Assembly (NCBI RefSeq): GCF_000204055.1
Contig: NW_006768840.1
Location: 223,012 to 287,011 of the forward strand
Source of the DNA: Melampsora larici-populina 98AG31
Lineage: Eukaryota > Basidiomycota > Pucciniomycetes > Pucciniales > Melampsoraceae
Reading direction: 5' to 3'
DNA length: 64,000 bases
The notes under the pieces are model-generated. The model did no database searches. It worked only from the letters and a program-made list of their open reading frames with translations, and was not told where the DNA came from. The translations under genes and the position numbers were made by a program. Below are positions 45,391 to 57,656 of the stretch, piece by piece; the stretch's first letter is position 1, and every line of letters starts with the position of its first letter.

Positions 45391-48300
45391 TAGTGGCATT
45401 GTGTGGTGGGGCTGTGAAATTGCAAGATGTTTCTAGGTGACTTGTCAACTGTAAGAGTTTCTTGTCATACAAGAATCCTCTATTGTATTAACAAAGCAAC
45501 CTATCACTATCCCTACATATTTGAAAAACATTAAAACATATATTAAAAATAACTACATCACTTACACTCTAGTTTCAAGAGTGCAATATACAAAGCCTGA
45601 AGAATTACAAAATAGAAGAAATTACAAAAAATATGTCATATGTTAAAAATGTAAGAAGTACGCACATTGCTCAGCCCAAACTGAAACATGAACAAGCAGT
45701 TGGGATCAGGTTAAATTAAAAAGAACAAAATAAAAACCCTGAACAGGCATAGCCAGGTTCACTAATATATTAACCCTGACCAGGGTCCAGTTTGAACTAG
45801 CTTAACAATAAAACATCCCTAGTTAATTAGAAAGAAAAAGTAACAACCACGTTCAAGCACGATGAGATTAGTTAAATACCTACATCTATTCGTGTAAGAA
45901 AGAAAAAGACACACAGAATTATTATCATCAACTTTTAGCAACATCTACTTTCTAAAAAACCCCTTTTCCTTTACATCTGTTCTTTTGAGAAAATTTATTG
46001 TTAAATACTCTAGAAACCACTAAATAGTTTTTACTTTAGTTTTAACTCCTTGTTCTCGATCAGATTTCTCTTTCTTCCTCGGTTATCTTTTCCCTCCCCA
46101 AAACTTTAGGACTTTTAAAGATCATTTAACACATCGTTGTTTGGCTAAAAGTTCTCAATCTACGTTAAAAACTTCTTTTGATAAAAACCTTGTTTTATCA
46201 AACTAACGCTAAAATGTCACCCAAGAATTTCATATTTTAGTACGTATTTACCTTGGCAGGTCTTTAAGTGATTGCATTCACTGACATACTGGCAGCGGTC
46301 TCCATCCCGCACCATAGACAGCTACAACTAACAATTGTAGTCTATTACTTTTGAAAGAAGTTTTTACTCTACAAAGGATTGAAAATTAATTCCTCTCCAG
46401 TTTAGAATCACCTCATAAACATGAAGAAATACATTTCGTAAAGTACAATTCATCTCTAGAATCGTCATCTTACCGTTAATTTAGAGTCTCAAGCTGACAT
46501 GACTGACACGTGAGGGAGACCATGTGGCCCTCACCCATGCCGTCACCTAGCCTTGACATAAAAAAAGTGAGCACATTGGCGTAGTGTGGTTTACCAGCTG
46601 ATCAGTAGGCAGATCAGGTTTGTCTGAGACCGACCTGTCATCCAGGTCCTCAGCATCTGAAAGAGCCTGGATGACCGGAATCCAAGTTAATCAGTTCTAA
46701 CTCTTTTACACACTCAAAACCCCTGCAGTCTACATAATCAATCAAGTTCCACTGTACTACCAACGAGTTGATTGAGAGGTTTTTTTCAAGACTTGAGTTT
46801 CTACCACCCATCAACCACCACCACCATTAAACCCAAGACATCCTTAAAAACAATCAATTGAACCGCCTCTGTTGATTACCACTTTCTCTTTTTCTTTACC
46901 CAACAACCCTCAAGCAATTCATCATACTTCAAGAATTTTATTTTTCAATTGATTCACCAACTCATCAACACCATTCTTCATCCATCATTCAACTTACCAA
47001 GTTCAAAACAATCAACTGTTTCTTCCATTCTTCCAGCTACCTCTCTTCTTTCACTCCCAAATACTCCTTTCAACAGTCAATCACATCCTTATCATCACAT
47101 CCACTAAATGCTTACCAAACTCCCTCGCTCTTTGACTGAGTAGATCCAAATTTTCTAAATCACTTTCAACTTTCCTCTTCATCATGGTTGGATTGAGGTA
47201 AAGCTTGGATTCATCAAGGACAAAATCAAAAAAGAGCACACTCAGATCAATCATTTATCTCAAGGGATCAATCATTCATTTGTAAGTTTGTTTTTTTCTC
47301 CTTTCTCTCAAACAATCCATTTCAACACTATTACTAATATAACATATGTGTTTGTGTTAGTTTCTGCTTATCTCAAAATTAGATAGGCTCATTGTTCCTT
47401 TTGGAACAGTATCAATTGTTCATATCAAAATCAAACCGGATACAATGTTCATCTTGAAATATGATTGATTGGTTATCTCAAAGAACTGATTGTGTATCTC
47501 AGTTGAATCACTTTTCATTTATAAGTTTTTTAATGTCTCCATTCTCTCAAATCACCTCCAATTTGGATATCTTTGCTTGATCTGCACATTGTCTCAATCA
47601 AGCCTTTTGTTTCTCTTGATTCTTTGGTCTTTCTCAATTCTTTCTCAATTCTTTTCTCTTGTTTCTCTTGTTTCTCTTGTTTGTCTCAATTCTTTTGTTT
47701 GTCTTGATTCTCTTGTTTTTCTCAATTCCCTTGTTTTGCTTAGTTTTTTTAGTGTGATCAACTGTTTTCAAGTCTCCTGTTGTTACACTATATATAGCAA
47801 AAAACACCAATGCAAATGTAATGTGATATGCCTGAGCCACATCAAGAAATTGAGTGTGATTAGTATCAGCGGAACCCTCATGGGGCTGGGTTAGGGCTCA
47901 AATAGGGTGAACCTGACCAGATATATACCTCTTCCCTACCCTATGAATGTGTGTGATGGCTTGCCTGTTCATCAGGCAAGCCTTCTCACCTGGTTATAGT
48001 GCGAGTCACTCCACCTGTTCATCAAGTGAGCAGGCACCCAATGAACAGGTGAGCCATCACCCTGTGGCCACAAGGTCATGTCAGGTGATGGGCATGCTGG
48101 CATCCATGAGTAGCCAGTAGATGTGGCATTGTGTGACCAGCCAGGGATTTTTTGGCAGAGTCAGATTCCACCTGATCTTCATGTGCCAGCTGCCCCGTGG
48201 TGTAGTCGACAGAAGTGTTCAAAACCTACATTTGCACTCACCCAATATTGAACTTCAATAAACCTCAACACATCACTCAAGTAGCCAGTTTTGTCATAGG

Positions 48301-49805
48301 AGAACAAGTCAAGTTTTCTGGAGCTGGTCTAGTATTCCTCCCAAATTAAATCAAATTCATTCAAATTCCTGTAAAGTTCAAACACTGTTTAAGCTATACA
48401 GTTCAGCTGGCATCTTTCTCTCATTCTTCTTCTCCACAGGTGTGGGCCACTACAAAGTGACAACACAGGACCATGTCATACCCCTATGGAGGGTAGTAAC
48501 CCAAATACGTACCATTTCAATCCCTGTGGAGTTAAATTTCATGCAATTATACACAGCTTGCTTTGATTCTGCCCTTTTCCGCACCTGCGTTTCTGCCCTC
48601 TGACAGTCTACCATACAAACAAGATCCTCTTAGAGGTATGGGTGAAGCCGGGAATGAATTTAGCTGTTTGGCAGGAGTGGGAATCCACAGAAGTCAAAAG
48701 GGACTTTTTTGGATTACTACCCTCGATAGGGGCATTCTGGGGTCCTGAAAACACCCATTTGACTAGATTAGTTGTGGGCAACATTGAGAAAGTCTCAGAG
48801 CGTGTTCACTTACACCACAAGGACATGCTGATGTCCTAGGGACGTCAGGATTTTTTGCAGGGGAAGGGATATCCTGACAAAACTGATCCAAGGAGCCTGG
48901 GTCAGAATCAAAATTTGGGACATCCCACGGGCTTCCAAGGGTGTTCTTATTGAAATGTAGGCCCAGCCAGGCATCCTGAGTGTGTGCTGTGGACGTCTGC
49001 GCGCACTGACTTCCAGGGGACAGCCCAAATGGGGGTGCTGACAGAAGCATACAATCTCGGACAATCCCAATGTCCTTCTGCTCAAAAGTGTCTTTGTGGT
49101 GTAAGCACTTTCTGACCAGAAATCACTTTTTACAAAGGGTGGAAATCACAGAATGTGAAATGTGTCTAACTTGTTATTTACATGCATCCTGTACATTACA
49201 GAATGCTTTTAAATATTGCTTTTCAAGTCACTACTGTAGAGAGGCAAACGTGCTAGAGAAGCTAGTGTTAGTTTAGTTCTAGCAAAACAACAAATAGTGT
49301 GACAATTGCAATATAAAAGAGAAAGATAGAGCTACCTAGAAGTGTTAGTTTAGTTCTAGCAAAACAACAAATAGTGTGACAAGAGAAAAATCTAACAAGC
49401 AGTAGGTATGAAACATCTTTTATATGAAACATGTTTCACTTGGCGTTACAACTATGATGTGACAGAAAAAGAGAAACCCTGGTCCAGTTCACAATCTTCC
49501 AGGACATTCACAAACACTCCATCTAGTCCAAACCGAAAGAAGGTGAGCTATAGGCTGGGTGCCTAGCCATCTTCGATGCCTGGCCAGCTTAGCCATAACA
49601 ACTACAATTGGATGACAGCAAGTTTTTTATTTTTGACTCTTTCTACTCTTTCTGACTTCTTCACAAATTGGGACAAGTCCCTGTTCACCAAACAGAAGGT
49701 CATAAACCCATCCAAACCCATCCCATAACCTCTGAAACCATACAACACATACCACCTCTCACCTTAATGGACTTTACCATTCATCTCACTCTCAATCATC
49801 TTCCA
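45391..49805. other. A+T-rich spacer with short palindromes
   Basis: No supportable gene. A pyrimidine-rich repeat tract (TTTCTCTTG-like units) runs at 47600-47740 and produces a false frame. Perfect hairpins occur at 47958-47982 (GGCTTGCCTG, 5-base loop) and 48012-48051 (CACCTGTTCAT with its complement). An identical 42-base segment starting 'agtgttagtttagttctagc' occurs at 49264-49305 and 49341-49382. Confidence 0.45.
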
Positions 49806-50294
49806 AACTTAACTAAGTCCCCCCTTGAGCTGTACCAGCCCACTCAAAGGAGGGACTTACGAGTAAAGTGAAATTCCTGGCGTGAGATCGGACGGTCCTT
49901 TGGCCAAAAAACTCAGGAGCTCACTCACCACGCCCCTCACAAATAATGACAGGCAAGTGCAATAATGAAAAATACGCGCGTAGGCTGCGCCTCCAATTCC
50001 CTGTTCTCAGATTCCAAAAATCTTGAACGGCTCAGAAACAATCTCACAAATAACAGTTGGGGCCATTTCGGGGCCACAGTTACGATTCTTCATTTCAAAT
50101 GCTGCGCAAATGACCAAACAAAAAAACCTTAAGATCAAACAGCACTTTTGCTGAGCCAGGGGCTTAACCAGAATGCATTTCCTCATGCATCTCTCCGTAT
50201 GCTAGGACCCCTGCAACAAAGACGGTGTCAGCGCCTGAAATATACGTGATTGACGGCGGTCATACACACCTGATGGCCTAATCCGTAGTGAGAT

Positions 50295-50842
50295 TTAATG
50301 AGGCCACTGCGGACTCGGCGGTGGCACATAGATTTCAAGGTCTTCCATCTGACGAGAAGCAGGAGCACACATAGTTAGTATTTGTGATAACAGGAAAGAG
50401 ATAGTTTGGAAGCACATACCTCCTTGTAAATGAACAACTTCCATACCGCTTCGCCGTTCCCAGCCGAGTAGATCATCCCTTTGATCTTTTGGAGGAGCGT
50501 CAGGATCCACCCGCGGTCATCGGTGCCGTTGGCGAGCCATTCAGTACGATGAGGGGCCAGCTCAATGTGATTGGGCTCGAGAAGTGCCAACAAGTACCCC
50601 AAGACTGTCAACTTCTTATGTTTGATGAACTTGCATATGTCCACGATCTTCTCAACACCGGTACCCTCCTTGAAAGTTGGAAAAAAATCCCAGTTGGAAG
50701 CTTGGTTTGATAAATGCACCAACGCCGGAATGGTCAGGCCTTCCGCGTCCATGACATGCTTGACCCTTAAAAGCGATTGGGTAGTGAAGCGAGTTAATTT
50801 GGGGCTGGGTTCCCCCATGTCGCCGGGAAGAGAGTGAGACAT
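50295..50842 (-). CDS. 158-aa protein of unknown function in the TIR element
   Basis: Two exons, 50842-50420 and 50348-50295, with a strong GTATGT donor, join in phase. The product is mostly helical by look, moderately hydrophobic and without a signal peptide or transmembrane segment. Features seen are a repeated Leu pattern (SLLRVKHVMDAEGL), FFPTFKEGTG, CKFIKHKKLTVLGYLL, and a short Pro-rich tail (YVPPPSPQWPH). I recognise no family. A TATATATATA at 50895-50904 lies about 55 bases upstream on its strand. It is divergent from the DUF6589-like gene across about 610 bp. It might be an accessory or DNA-binding factor of the element, which is inference. Confidence 0.6.
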
Positions 50843-50894
50843 GCTATCGACTAATAGTTGGTGATAGGACTGTGGAATGGTGATGGGGGCCTCC

Positions 50895-50904
50895 TATATA
50901 TATA
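50895..50904 (-). promoter_or_regulatory. candidate TATA box of the 158-aa gene
   Basis: TATATATATA stands about 55 bases before the minus-strand ATG at 50842, a reasonable distance for a fungal TATA box. It lies in the divergent intergenic region of the element. Confidence 0.4.
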
Positions 50905-51454
50905 GACACACTCTTACTCACTCAAACGCGTACGCTGAAAGGACACACGCGCCAGTTTTGGGGATAGGTTTCACCCCCACCAAGACGGTGTAAAATCACG
51001 CTAACAATGAACGTGAGCAATGGCTCTGGCCCAATCCGGCCTCTCGGTCCAAACCCTCGCTCTAACAATGTTGTTGAGGTATGGCACTAGTCCAATCCTC
51101 GCACTCGGGATGGATAGAAACCCCCAAAGGTGAAACAGCGGTGCACCAGGAGCCCCAAGATCTAGCAAGGATCAAGGATACGAGTGAAAGACGTTGTAAC
51201 AACATATACACCTGGCCCCCGGCTCACGCCGGCTCGCCCTTTGAAACATATCACGCTGGTAGGTGGGCGGCTCATTTCGTTCTGGTTCTGGCCAGGGCAC
51301 ATGGTCCCTCACGCTCAATGCGGCACCATGTCTGGCACCAGCCTGAACGCCTGGTGTGTAATAGATCATGTTGTCAAAGTGTCCTCCGTGAGGGGCTTGC
51401 GCGGAGCTTGTTTCGTGATTGTTAATAGCGTTCAATGTTTCGCTTCTGCGCAGA

Positions 51455-54400
51455 ATGGACACTCAATCATATAGCCAAGTTATATGGACCAACATTAGAA
51501 CAGAAGCCTTGGTTATCAGTGCCTACACGACTTGGACGTGTGATACATCTTTCCTTCAGGGCGACCATAGTCACCTAATGCCCAGCATGGCCACCAGCGT
51601 TCCTTCGACTGTGTCTCGCACTTTGCTCATCTGTGAATACATGAACACCCTGAATGGCTTTACCCCTCGAGAGTTCATGTGGACGTTCTTATCTTCCACT
51701 CATCCAGACCTCATTTATCGTCGGCGCTTGATGAAGACTGGCTTAGGTACCAGGCAAACGCGTTCAATCTTCAAGAACCTGGGCAAATTGACTTCGTCGT
51801 GCCCACAAGGCGCGGCGGATTGGGAACAATTGATATTAGAGGATGTCAGTTTTTCACGTGGTCAATCGGTTTCAACGGACAACGTACCTATGACCAATTT
51901 GTTTTCTTGGTTTTGTGACTTATGACTTCAGGCCTCTGAGAATGTCAACGCCCAGGACGTCCCACGTGGAGAATTTCCTAGCGGCCCCTATGTCAGTTCG
52001 AAAAAGATCACACCTGACTATTTTACAGAGGCTGCTGAAGCACACCGCGAGAGTCAAATACGTACCGGCATGAATTTCCTTCACCAGTTGATTCACCGTA
52101 AGCTTGCGTCGGGAATGAGGGTTAAAGACATCCACCACGACCCAGGCGAGGACGAAGATCCCAGCGAAGACCCCTCACAACCCGGTTCAATGACGCACGA
52201 AGGCCAGCCAGAAGGATCTACGATTGAAGGCGCGTTAGATGAGGCCAAAGTGCTATCTCTAGAGAACATGGTCTATGTAAAACCCACTGCAGCGGACCTG
52301 GAAACCCACAAACTTGCCACGGTGAGTGGGCCAATACAATGTTTTGGCTCATTGACGTGTTAAACTGATGGGTGCAAACCTTCAGATCCCCGTGATGGTT
52401 TGTTCCATGATTGCGATGGCGTGTAATCGGCGTGCCAATGCAATTCCCCTCGCGAATGGAATCATAACGTTAGCTGCCGGGGTCACCTGTCGAACAAATG
52501 AATGGCTGTATGCATTAGGTTTGACAACTTCCAGATGGACGATCCTTCAGGCATTGGAACACTTGCGGGTGGTTCAAGAACACCGAATGATGGAAATATT
52601 TAAAATAAATCACAAATTATTACCGCTGTTATGCTATGAAAATGTTGACATACATTTAAGAATACACAATACACGTATCGAGACTTCATCTTGGCTGCTC
52701 CATGGTACTTGGGGGTTTTTCAAAGTCATTGAGGCATGTGTATTGGCCAAATGTCCCGAGGAAGTGGTGAATCTCGCATCGTTCTTGGACTCCATGGCCT
52801 CCGCTCAAAAAAAACCGGTGCTCATGTCGGCATTTGCACCGAAACCTGACGAACTCGCTCACTGGGTGTCAGTCATTAAAAGCCAACTCGCTTCAGCGCT
52901 TAAAGAATATGTGGAACACTTGCCAGGAGCGCCTGCGCGGTCGGGCCTGCCGCCACTCGTATGCCAACCTCCGGCAATTGACCCAATCGCGTTACACAAA
53001 CCCAATATTCACTTTCTAAGGATGGTCGACGCGCCCGACTCTTCAGCTGAGGGTGTGGGGCGCGTGTTTGATGCTATCAAAAGTCAGATCGGGGTGTCTT
53101 CGGAGGATTTAGCCGAGAAGCTGTTGATTGCTGGTGGTGACGTCGGCTCAAATATGTTACTGGAAAGTTTGCGAGTGAAGCAATACCCGCCCATTGATCA
53201 CATCGAAGGGTTGGAGTCAATCCTGTCGGTGTTTGGCGGAGCCCACACAACGTGGAACATCGCGAAGAACCTTTGGGCGCTCCATTGGGGTCGAACAGAT
53301 AAAGGCGAGGATTCAGGGGTATGGAGGACCTCTTTCGCACTCGGTGGGGATTACAAGAAACCTGTCGCGTTGCAAGACTTTAACTCGATAATGCGTGAGA
53401 TGCGGATAGTGCACAAGGCCAATCTGATCTTTATAATCAAGTCAGTACGGATTCGGGCATGTAACCTACCAAATAAGAAACTTTGCTTACTCACCTATGA
53501 GAGACAGGCAAGTCTTCCTCGAGATGCAGCAGTCCGAAGGAGGCATTGACCTTTCGAAACCGGAGGGATGTACGCGCTTGTTAGACCGCGTGTGGGCTCA
53601 ATACTTTGACCATTCCGTGGTTGAGGAAGCGAGCCAAGCCTTGTATCATGGGCACTATAACTTTCTATTGCGATTGCGAGACTTCGCGACGGTTGTGGAA
53701 GCGCACGACGCAACGCGCGCGGGCGATATCGGGCGGCTTATGTTGATGTGGAAGAGATGGGCCGTAATGGCCCAAGGTATCACCGGACTTTCGCACTACG
53801 CCAGGCATATCCCCCGATTGGTACTGTTGTTGGAAGAGGACCTGCCTCCGCCCCTTGCGCATGCAATCAAGCACGCGCTCCTGATCCCTTCAAACGAGCG
53901 AGAAGGCCATTGGTTAGCCCTCGATGAATACTTGGAGGTTCATATCTGTTGGCTGAAGAGCCATTATAACAATACGGTGAGGGTGTTTCTAATCCATCAT
54001 CACTAGGAGGGTCTGAATCGAGCTGACCCCTCGGACTATACCAGGGCCATGGCACAGACATTGAACGCCTGATCTATCGGCTTTCAAACAATGTACCCTT
54101 AGTGAGTTAAATAAGAGTTTTCGTTTCTTCATAGCGAGACATGGCTGAGTAACATAAACACCCGTGTAATCTCCCAGTTGCGGAGGCTGATGCAACTGCT
54201 GAAAGCGCTGGCGGGACACAAAATCATCTACCAGCCTAATCTCCACACAATTTCCAAACCCACGTTGGAGAGCTTCCTGAGCTATGCGGCCGCGCACTTG
54301 GTTGCGAAACCAACGACTCGGTCACCGGCCATTTTGCCAAACGTCTGGCGGGTAGGTCACAGGAACATGATCAAGATGATCTTGGTGGACAAAGACGAGG

Positions 54401-54498
54401 GTCAATCATCGCGTTTCCGGTGGGGGTCTTCGAATGTTATGGCCACATGGGACAATGAGGAAGAGAATGAGCAAGACAATGTCAATGATGAATCTTAG
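51455..54498 (+). CDS. DUF6589-like protein, candidate transposase-like component
   Basis: Six exons, 51455-51844, 51932-52321, 52386-53440, 53508-53976, 54045-54101 and 54139-54498, join in phase to 906 residues. The layout follows basidiomycete DUF6589 proteins as I remember them. The N-terminal part has FMWTFLSST and YRRRLMKTGLGTRQTRSIF. A helical segment with ALGLTTSRWTILQALEHL is followed by a YENVDIHLRIH box (Asp about 348). Next is a GGDVGSNMLLESLR box (Asp about 512) with IEGLESILSVFGGAHTTWN, then MREMRIVHKANLIFIIK. A C-terminal helical part includes LLRLRDFATVVEAHDATRAG, and the acidic tail is DNEEENEQDNVNDE. The two Asp boxes resemble an RNase-H-like catalytic core, but that is inference. 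The exon 5 and 6 boundaries (CCAG at 54041-54044, GAG acceptor at 54136-54138) and the start ATG are the least certain points. The gene converges on the helicase gene with a 21-bp gap. Confidence 0.7.
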
Positions 54499-54519
54499 GG
54501 CAAACTATATATGCACATG

Positions 54520-57144
54520 TTAATGAACAAACGAGACCGCAAGTCTGTGGTAACGCACCTCAGTGAACGCCAATCTTTTTGGAGGGACGGCCGCGCCATT
54601 GTCCCCAGCAGGACCAGGCGCCGTGCGCTTCAGAGAAGGAACCTGCCTCCCTTTCCCTGTAGCATCACGCTTTGCCAGTAGCTCCGCTGCCTTTTGAGCC
54701 TTAGCTGCGACCGCGAGCTCCCTGGCCTCCTTCTTGCGTTCGGCTGCCTGGCTCTTTTCCGATGCACACTGTGACCGTTCAGCTTCCTTCCTTTGTGCCG
54801 CTTGGAGTCTCTCCAAATCGCGTGATTCCTTGAGCGCGCGTTTCTCGGCTTCCAAACGAGCTTTGGCTATGTGCGCTCCTTCGACAGATAGCGGCGCAGA
54901 TGTGTGTGAGGCGGCCCGGTTCGCCGCCTCCCTTCTTCTGCAAGCCGTGGCCAGTATGGACTCCGTGGGCTGTTCGGACTGCCAGACCTCAAAAGCCTCA
55001 AATAGGCATTTGAATTGGCCAGTGATTGATTCACCAGCCAGGATAACCCCAAAGTCACTCGGTTGGCTGATGATGTCCACATTTTTTGCAATATCCCAAG
55101 CAAGATCACGCCCAAAAAAATCTCGAGGGCCCATGTCGGAGATCGAAGGGAACGCCTGGTTGAATAGCCGCGTGAACGCGCGGTCCAAATGAGTTACTAG
55201 CGATTCTAAGACCGGTGACTGGAGGATTTCGTCATCAGGCACACACCACTGGGCCATCAACCGCCTTTGAGCTGGCAGAGGTGAAGGCACAACGGGTAAG
55301 TCTGTAACCAGACGTTGTAACTGTTCTACCCCCATCTGCAGGACTTGATCAAAATTCGCTTGTGTGATGGCGGGTTGGGCCAGCCAGAGCGCCCCCGCCT
55401 CTGCAGGTTTGCAATTCGAGCAATCACAAACTGACATTTTTGAATCGAGTTGGTGAGCCAGTTCTTCCACCACTGCAGGGTCACCGGCGTCGAGAGGGAT
55501 GTAGCCCAATCTACAAGTGCATATCATCAATCAACTTGACACGGTCTCTCCCAGTCCAACCGTGAACACGCTTACCGAAGGTCAACGGCCAAAGCCACAC
55601 GTAAGCAGACGGGGGTTATCGCCAAAGCGTCCATACGGTCGTCATCCGACATGTCGGTCGGCGTTCGGAAGTCAGTAATCGAGTTTTTCCCATTCGCGCG
55701 CTGGTGTTCAACTAGGAGTATTCCAAGGCCTCGACGTTTATCTCGGCCGCATTGCCCCGACATTTGAATAAAGTTACAAGGGTCCTGACAACCCACCACT
55801 ATGACGCGACGCACTCTGTGCCAGTTCTGGCCTAGCCCGAGGGCTAGTGTACAGCACAAAACCGCGAGGGTGCCGGCGACGTACGCAGCCACCGCGGCGA
55901 GCTTAGTTTTGGGCCCGGTGGTCGCATGGTATCGACATGCAAATGAGGATTGGCCATTGGCGACCTCGTTCGGTAAGCCTCGCGCCAAGCAAATTAAAAC
56001 CAGATATTCCAACGTCTGGTTTTGGGTTCCGCAGTATATCAAGGTCGGGGGTAGGGCGTCATGCGAAACCACCAGGTGATGCGCAAACACACCGCGCAGC
56101 GAAGCCTTTAATGGACGCTTGAAAGCCCTACGGATGATGCGTATCTCCGGACGTGTCAGCTCAGCTCGTCGGAACCTAACATCCCTTTGGTCCAGCTTGA
56201 GGTTCGCTAGGATCGCGTGGATGGCCTGCGGCGTGCAGGTCGCCGACATCAAGATCAGTGGCACCTTGTCGGAAGCAAGGAACCGCCGTGCCAAGTCGCT
56301 GTACGAAGGGCGGAAAACCCCGTTATCAGACACACAAACGTGACTCGCAAGCCTTTTGGCGTGCCCGCTAGCAACTAGTCCCCAAGTGTACACCATGTGT
56401 GCCTCATCGACCACGTTGAGAATCAATCTCGCCTGGAACCAAGGGTCACTCCACATCCTGTCGAAAACGCTCGAGGTCAACGCTACCTCGGGGCTCTGTG
56501 AATAGAATTCAAACGCGTTGTCAACTACGCTGTATCTCGTAAACAAGCCTCTGAACCGCGGTGCGTAAGGCGACAGACCAACGTACCACGTAAACAAAGG
56601 AGGCAAGGCCTTGCAAAATGCCCTCGCAGACCTCTGGCGTACAGTTCCCGGCGGTCAAATTGACCGCCAATAGTTGCACCCCAGCCTTTTTGCTAACCTG
56701 TCGCAGGGCAGCAACCATCGCCAGTGGCACAAGAGGATCAGTCTTGATTATTTGGCCAAAACGTCCTAATGATATATTTACCTGATCGTCACCAAGAGAT
56801 TCCAAGGGGTTGATGCAGAGTACAATCGGGGCAAACTGAGGATCGTGGGCATGAAAGAACATTTCTGGCACACGACTTTTGCCGAATCCGGTGCCCGCAA
56901 GGAGAAACGTGGTGCGTCCGTTCATTAAGTCAACCACCGAATCAAGCTGCTCAAGGCGTGCAGGGTAGCCATGTTTTGATTGAAACTGGTTCCGAACCCC
57001 GTCTGCCTGTGTCGCCTCGTCAACATTGAGATATTCGTCTCTTAGTGGAGGACGCGCTGTGAGGGACTTGGGTTGCCGTGTGGTTTGACTGAGAGACTCC
57101 AAGTTAGCGGCGATTCCGCTTTGACTCCTTCGCAGCGGGGGCAT
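54520..57144 (-). CDS. RecQ-like DEAH helicase of the TIR element
   Basis: Three exons, 57144-56587, 56495-55576 and 55510-54520, join in phase to 822 residues. Superfamily 2 motifs appear in order: Walker A AGTGFGKS (about 84-90), motif Ia IVLCINPLESLGDDQ, the Walker B box VVDEAHMVYTWG (DEAH about 216-219), motif III LMSATCTP, motif IV-like PTLIYCGTQN, motif V ALGLGQNW and motif VI QMSGQCGRDKRRG. The ending TPVCLRVALAVD with CDCSNC matches the multicopy RecQ-like family of rusts and other basidiomycetes. The last third is a Lys/Glu/Ala coiled coil with a basic tail. ATP-driven 3'-5' DNA unwinding is expected from the family. The start is the first ATG in the Walker A frame; an upstream exon with ATG at 57350 is possible. 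Confidence 0.85.
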
Positions 57145-57656
57145 GTGTGGGTGTATTGGGATTCCTTCAAGGTAGGTGCCTCGGAATGTTTGAGTGAGCA
57201 AGTGGTATTAACCAACGACTGATAAAGTGGTATTATGGAAAGTGGTGATATGGAAAGTAACGACTGACTTCCTTCGCTCCAAACTGCATTTTGGAGCAAA
57301 GGATTTGGCGGTATTGTCAGACAGATTTGGGTTTTCGCGCTGAATTCCATGTTTTAATCGCCGCAGTCGTCTACAGTGCTCTCGAAGGCCCCGAAATGGC
57401 CCCAACTGTTATTTGTGAGATTGTTTCTGAGCCGTTCAAGATTTTTGGAATCTGAGAACGGGGAATTGGAGGCACAGCCTACGCGCGTATTTTTCATTAT
57501 TGCCCTTGCCTGTCATTATTTGTGAGGGGCGTGGTGAGTGAGCTCCTGAGTTTTTTGGCCAAAGGACCGTCCGATCTCACGCCAGGAATTTCACTTTACT
57601 CGTAAGTCCCTCCTTTGAGTGGGCTGGTACAGCTCAAGGGGGGACTTAGTTAAGTT

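Larger units (their letters stand above)
49806..57656. mobile_element. 7.85-kb TIR element with DUF6589-like and RecQ-like genes
   Basis: The two ends, 49806-50075 and 57387-57656, are 270-bp inverted repeats with only about three differences, beginning AACTTAACTAAGTCCCCCCT. Each end has an internal palindrome (TAAGTCCC...GGGACTTA). The 11-mer ATCATCTTCCA abuts the left end (49795-49805) and recurs two bases beyond the right end (57659-57669), which suggests a long target duplication. Inside are three genes: a 158-aa protein on minus (50295-50842), a 906-aa DUF6589-like protein on plus (51455-54498) and an 822-aa RecQ-like helicase on minus (54520-57144). All three read open after splicing. 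The interior is more G+C-rich than the flanks. Near-identical ends and intact genes indicate a young, perhaps active, element. It fits no transposon superfamily I know. Confidence 0.85.

Noticed and set aside
47490..47894. 134-residue hydrophobic ORF
   Set aside because: It is produced by a TTTCTCTTG-type pyrimidine repeat. The apparent Leu/Ser/Phe membrane protein is low complexity with no start context or splice sites.
54734..55192. 152-residue plus-strand ORF and others opposite the helicase
   Set aside because: They lie antisense to the conserved helicase and coiled-coil exons and have no independent support.
54520..57144. Helitron based on the helicase gene
   Set aside because: The motifs are RecQ/SF2 (DEAH, QMSGQCGRD), not the Pif1-type helicase of Helitrons. 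No HUH Rep domain is present, and the unit has long TIRs, which Helitrons lack.
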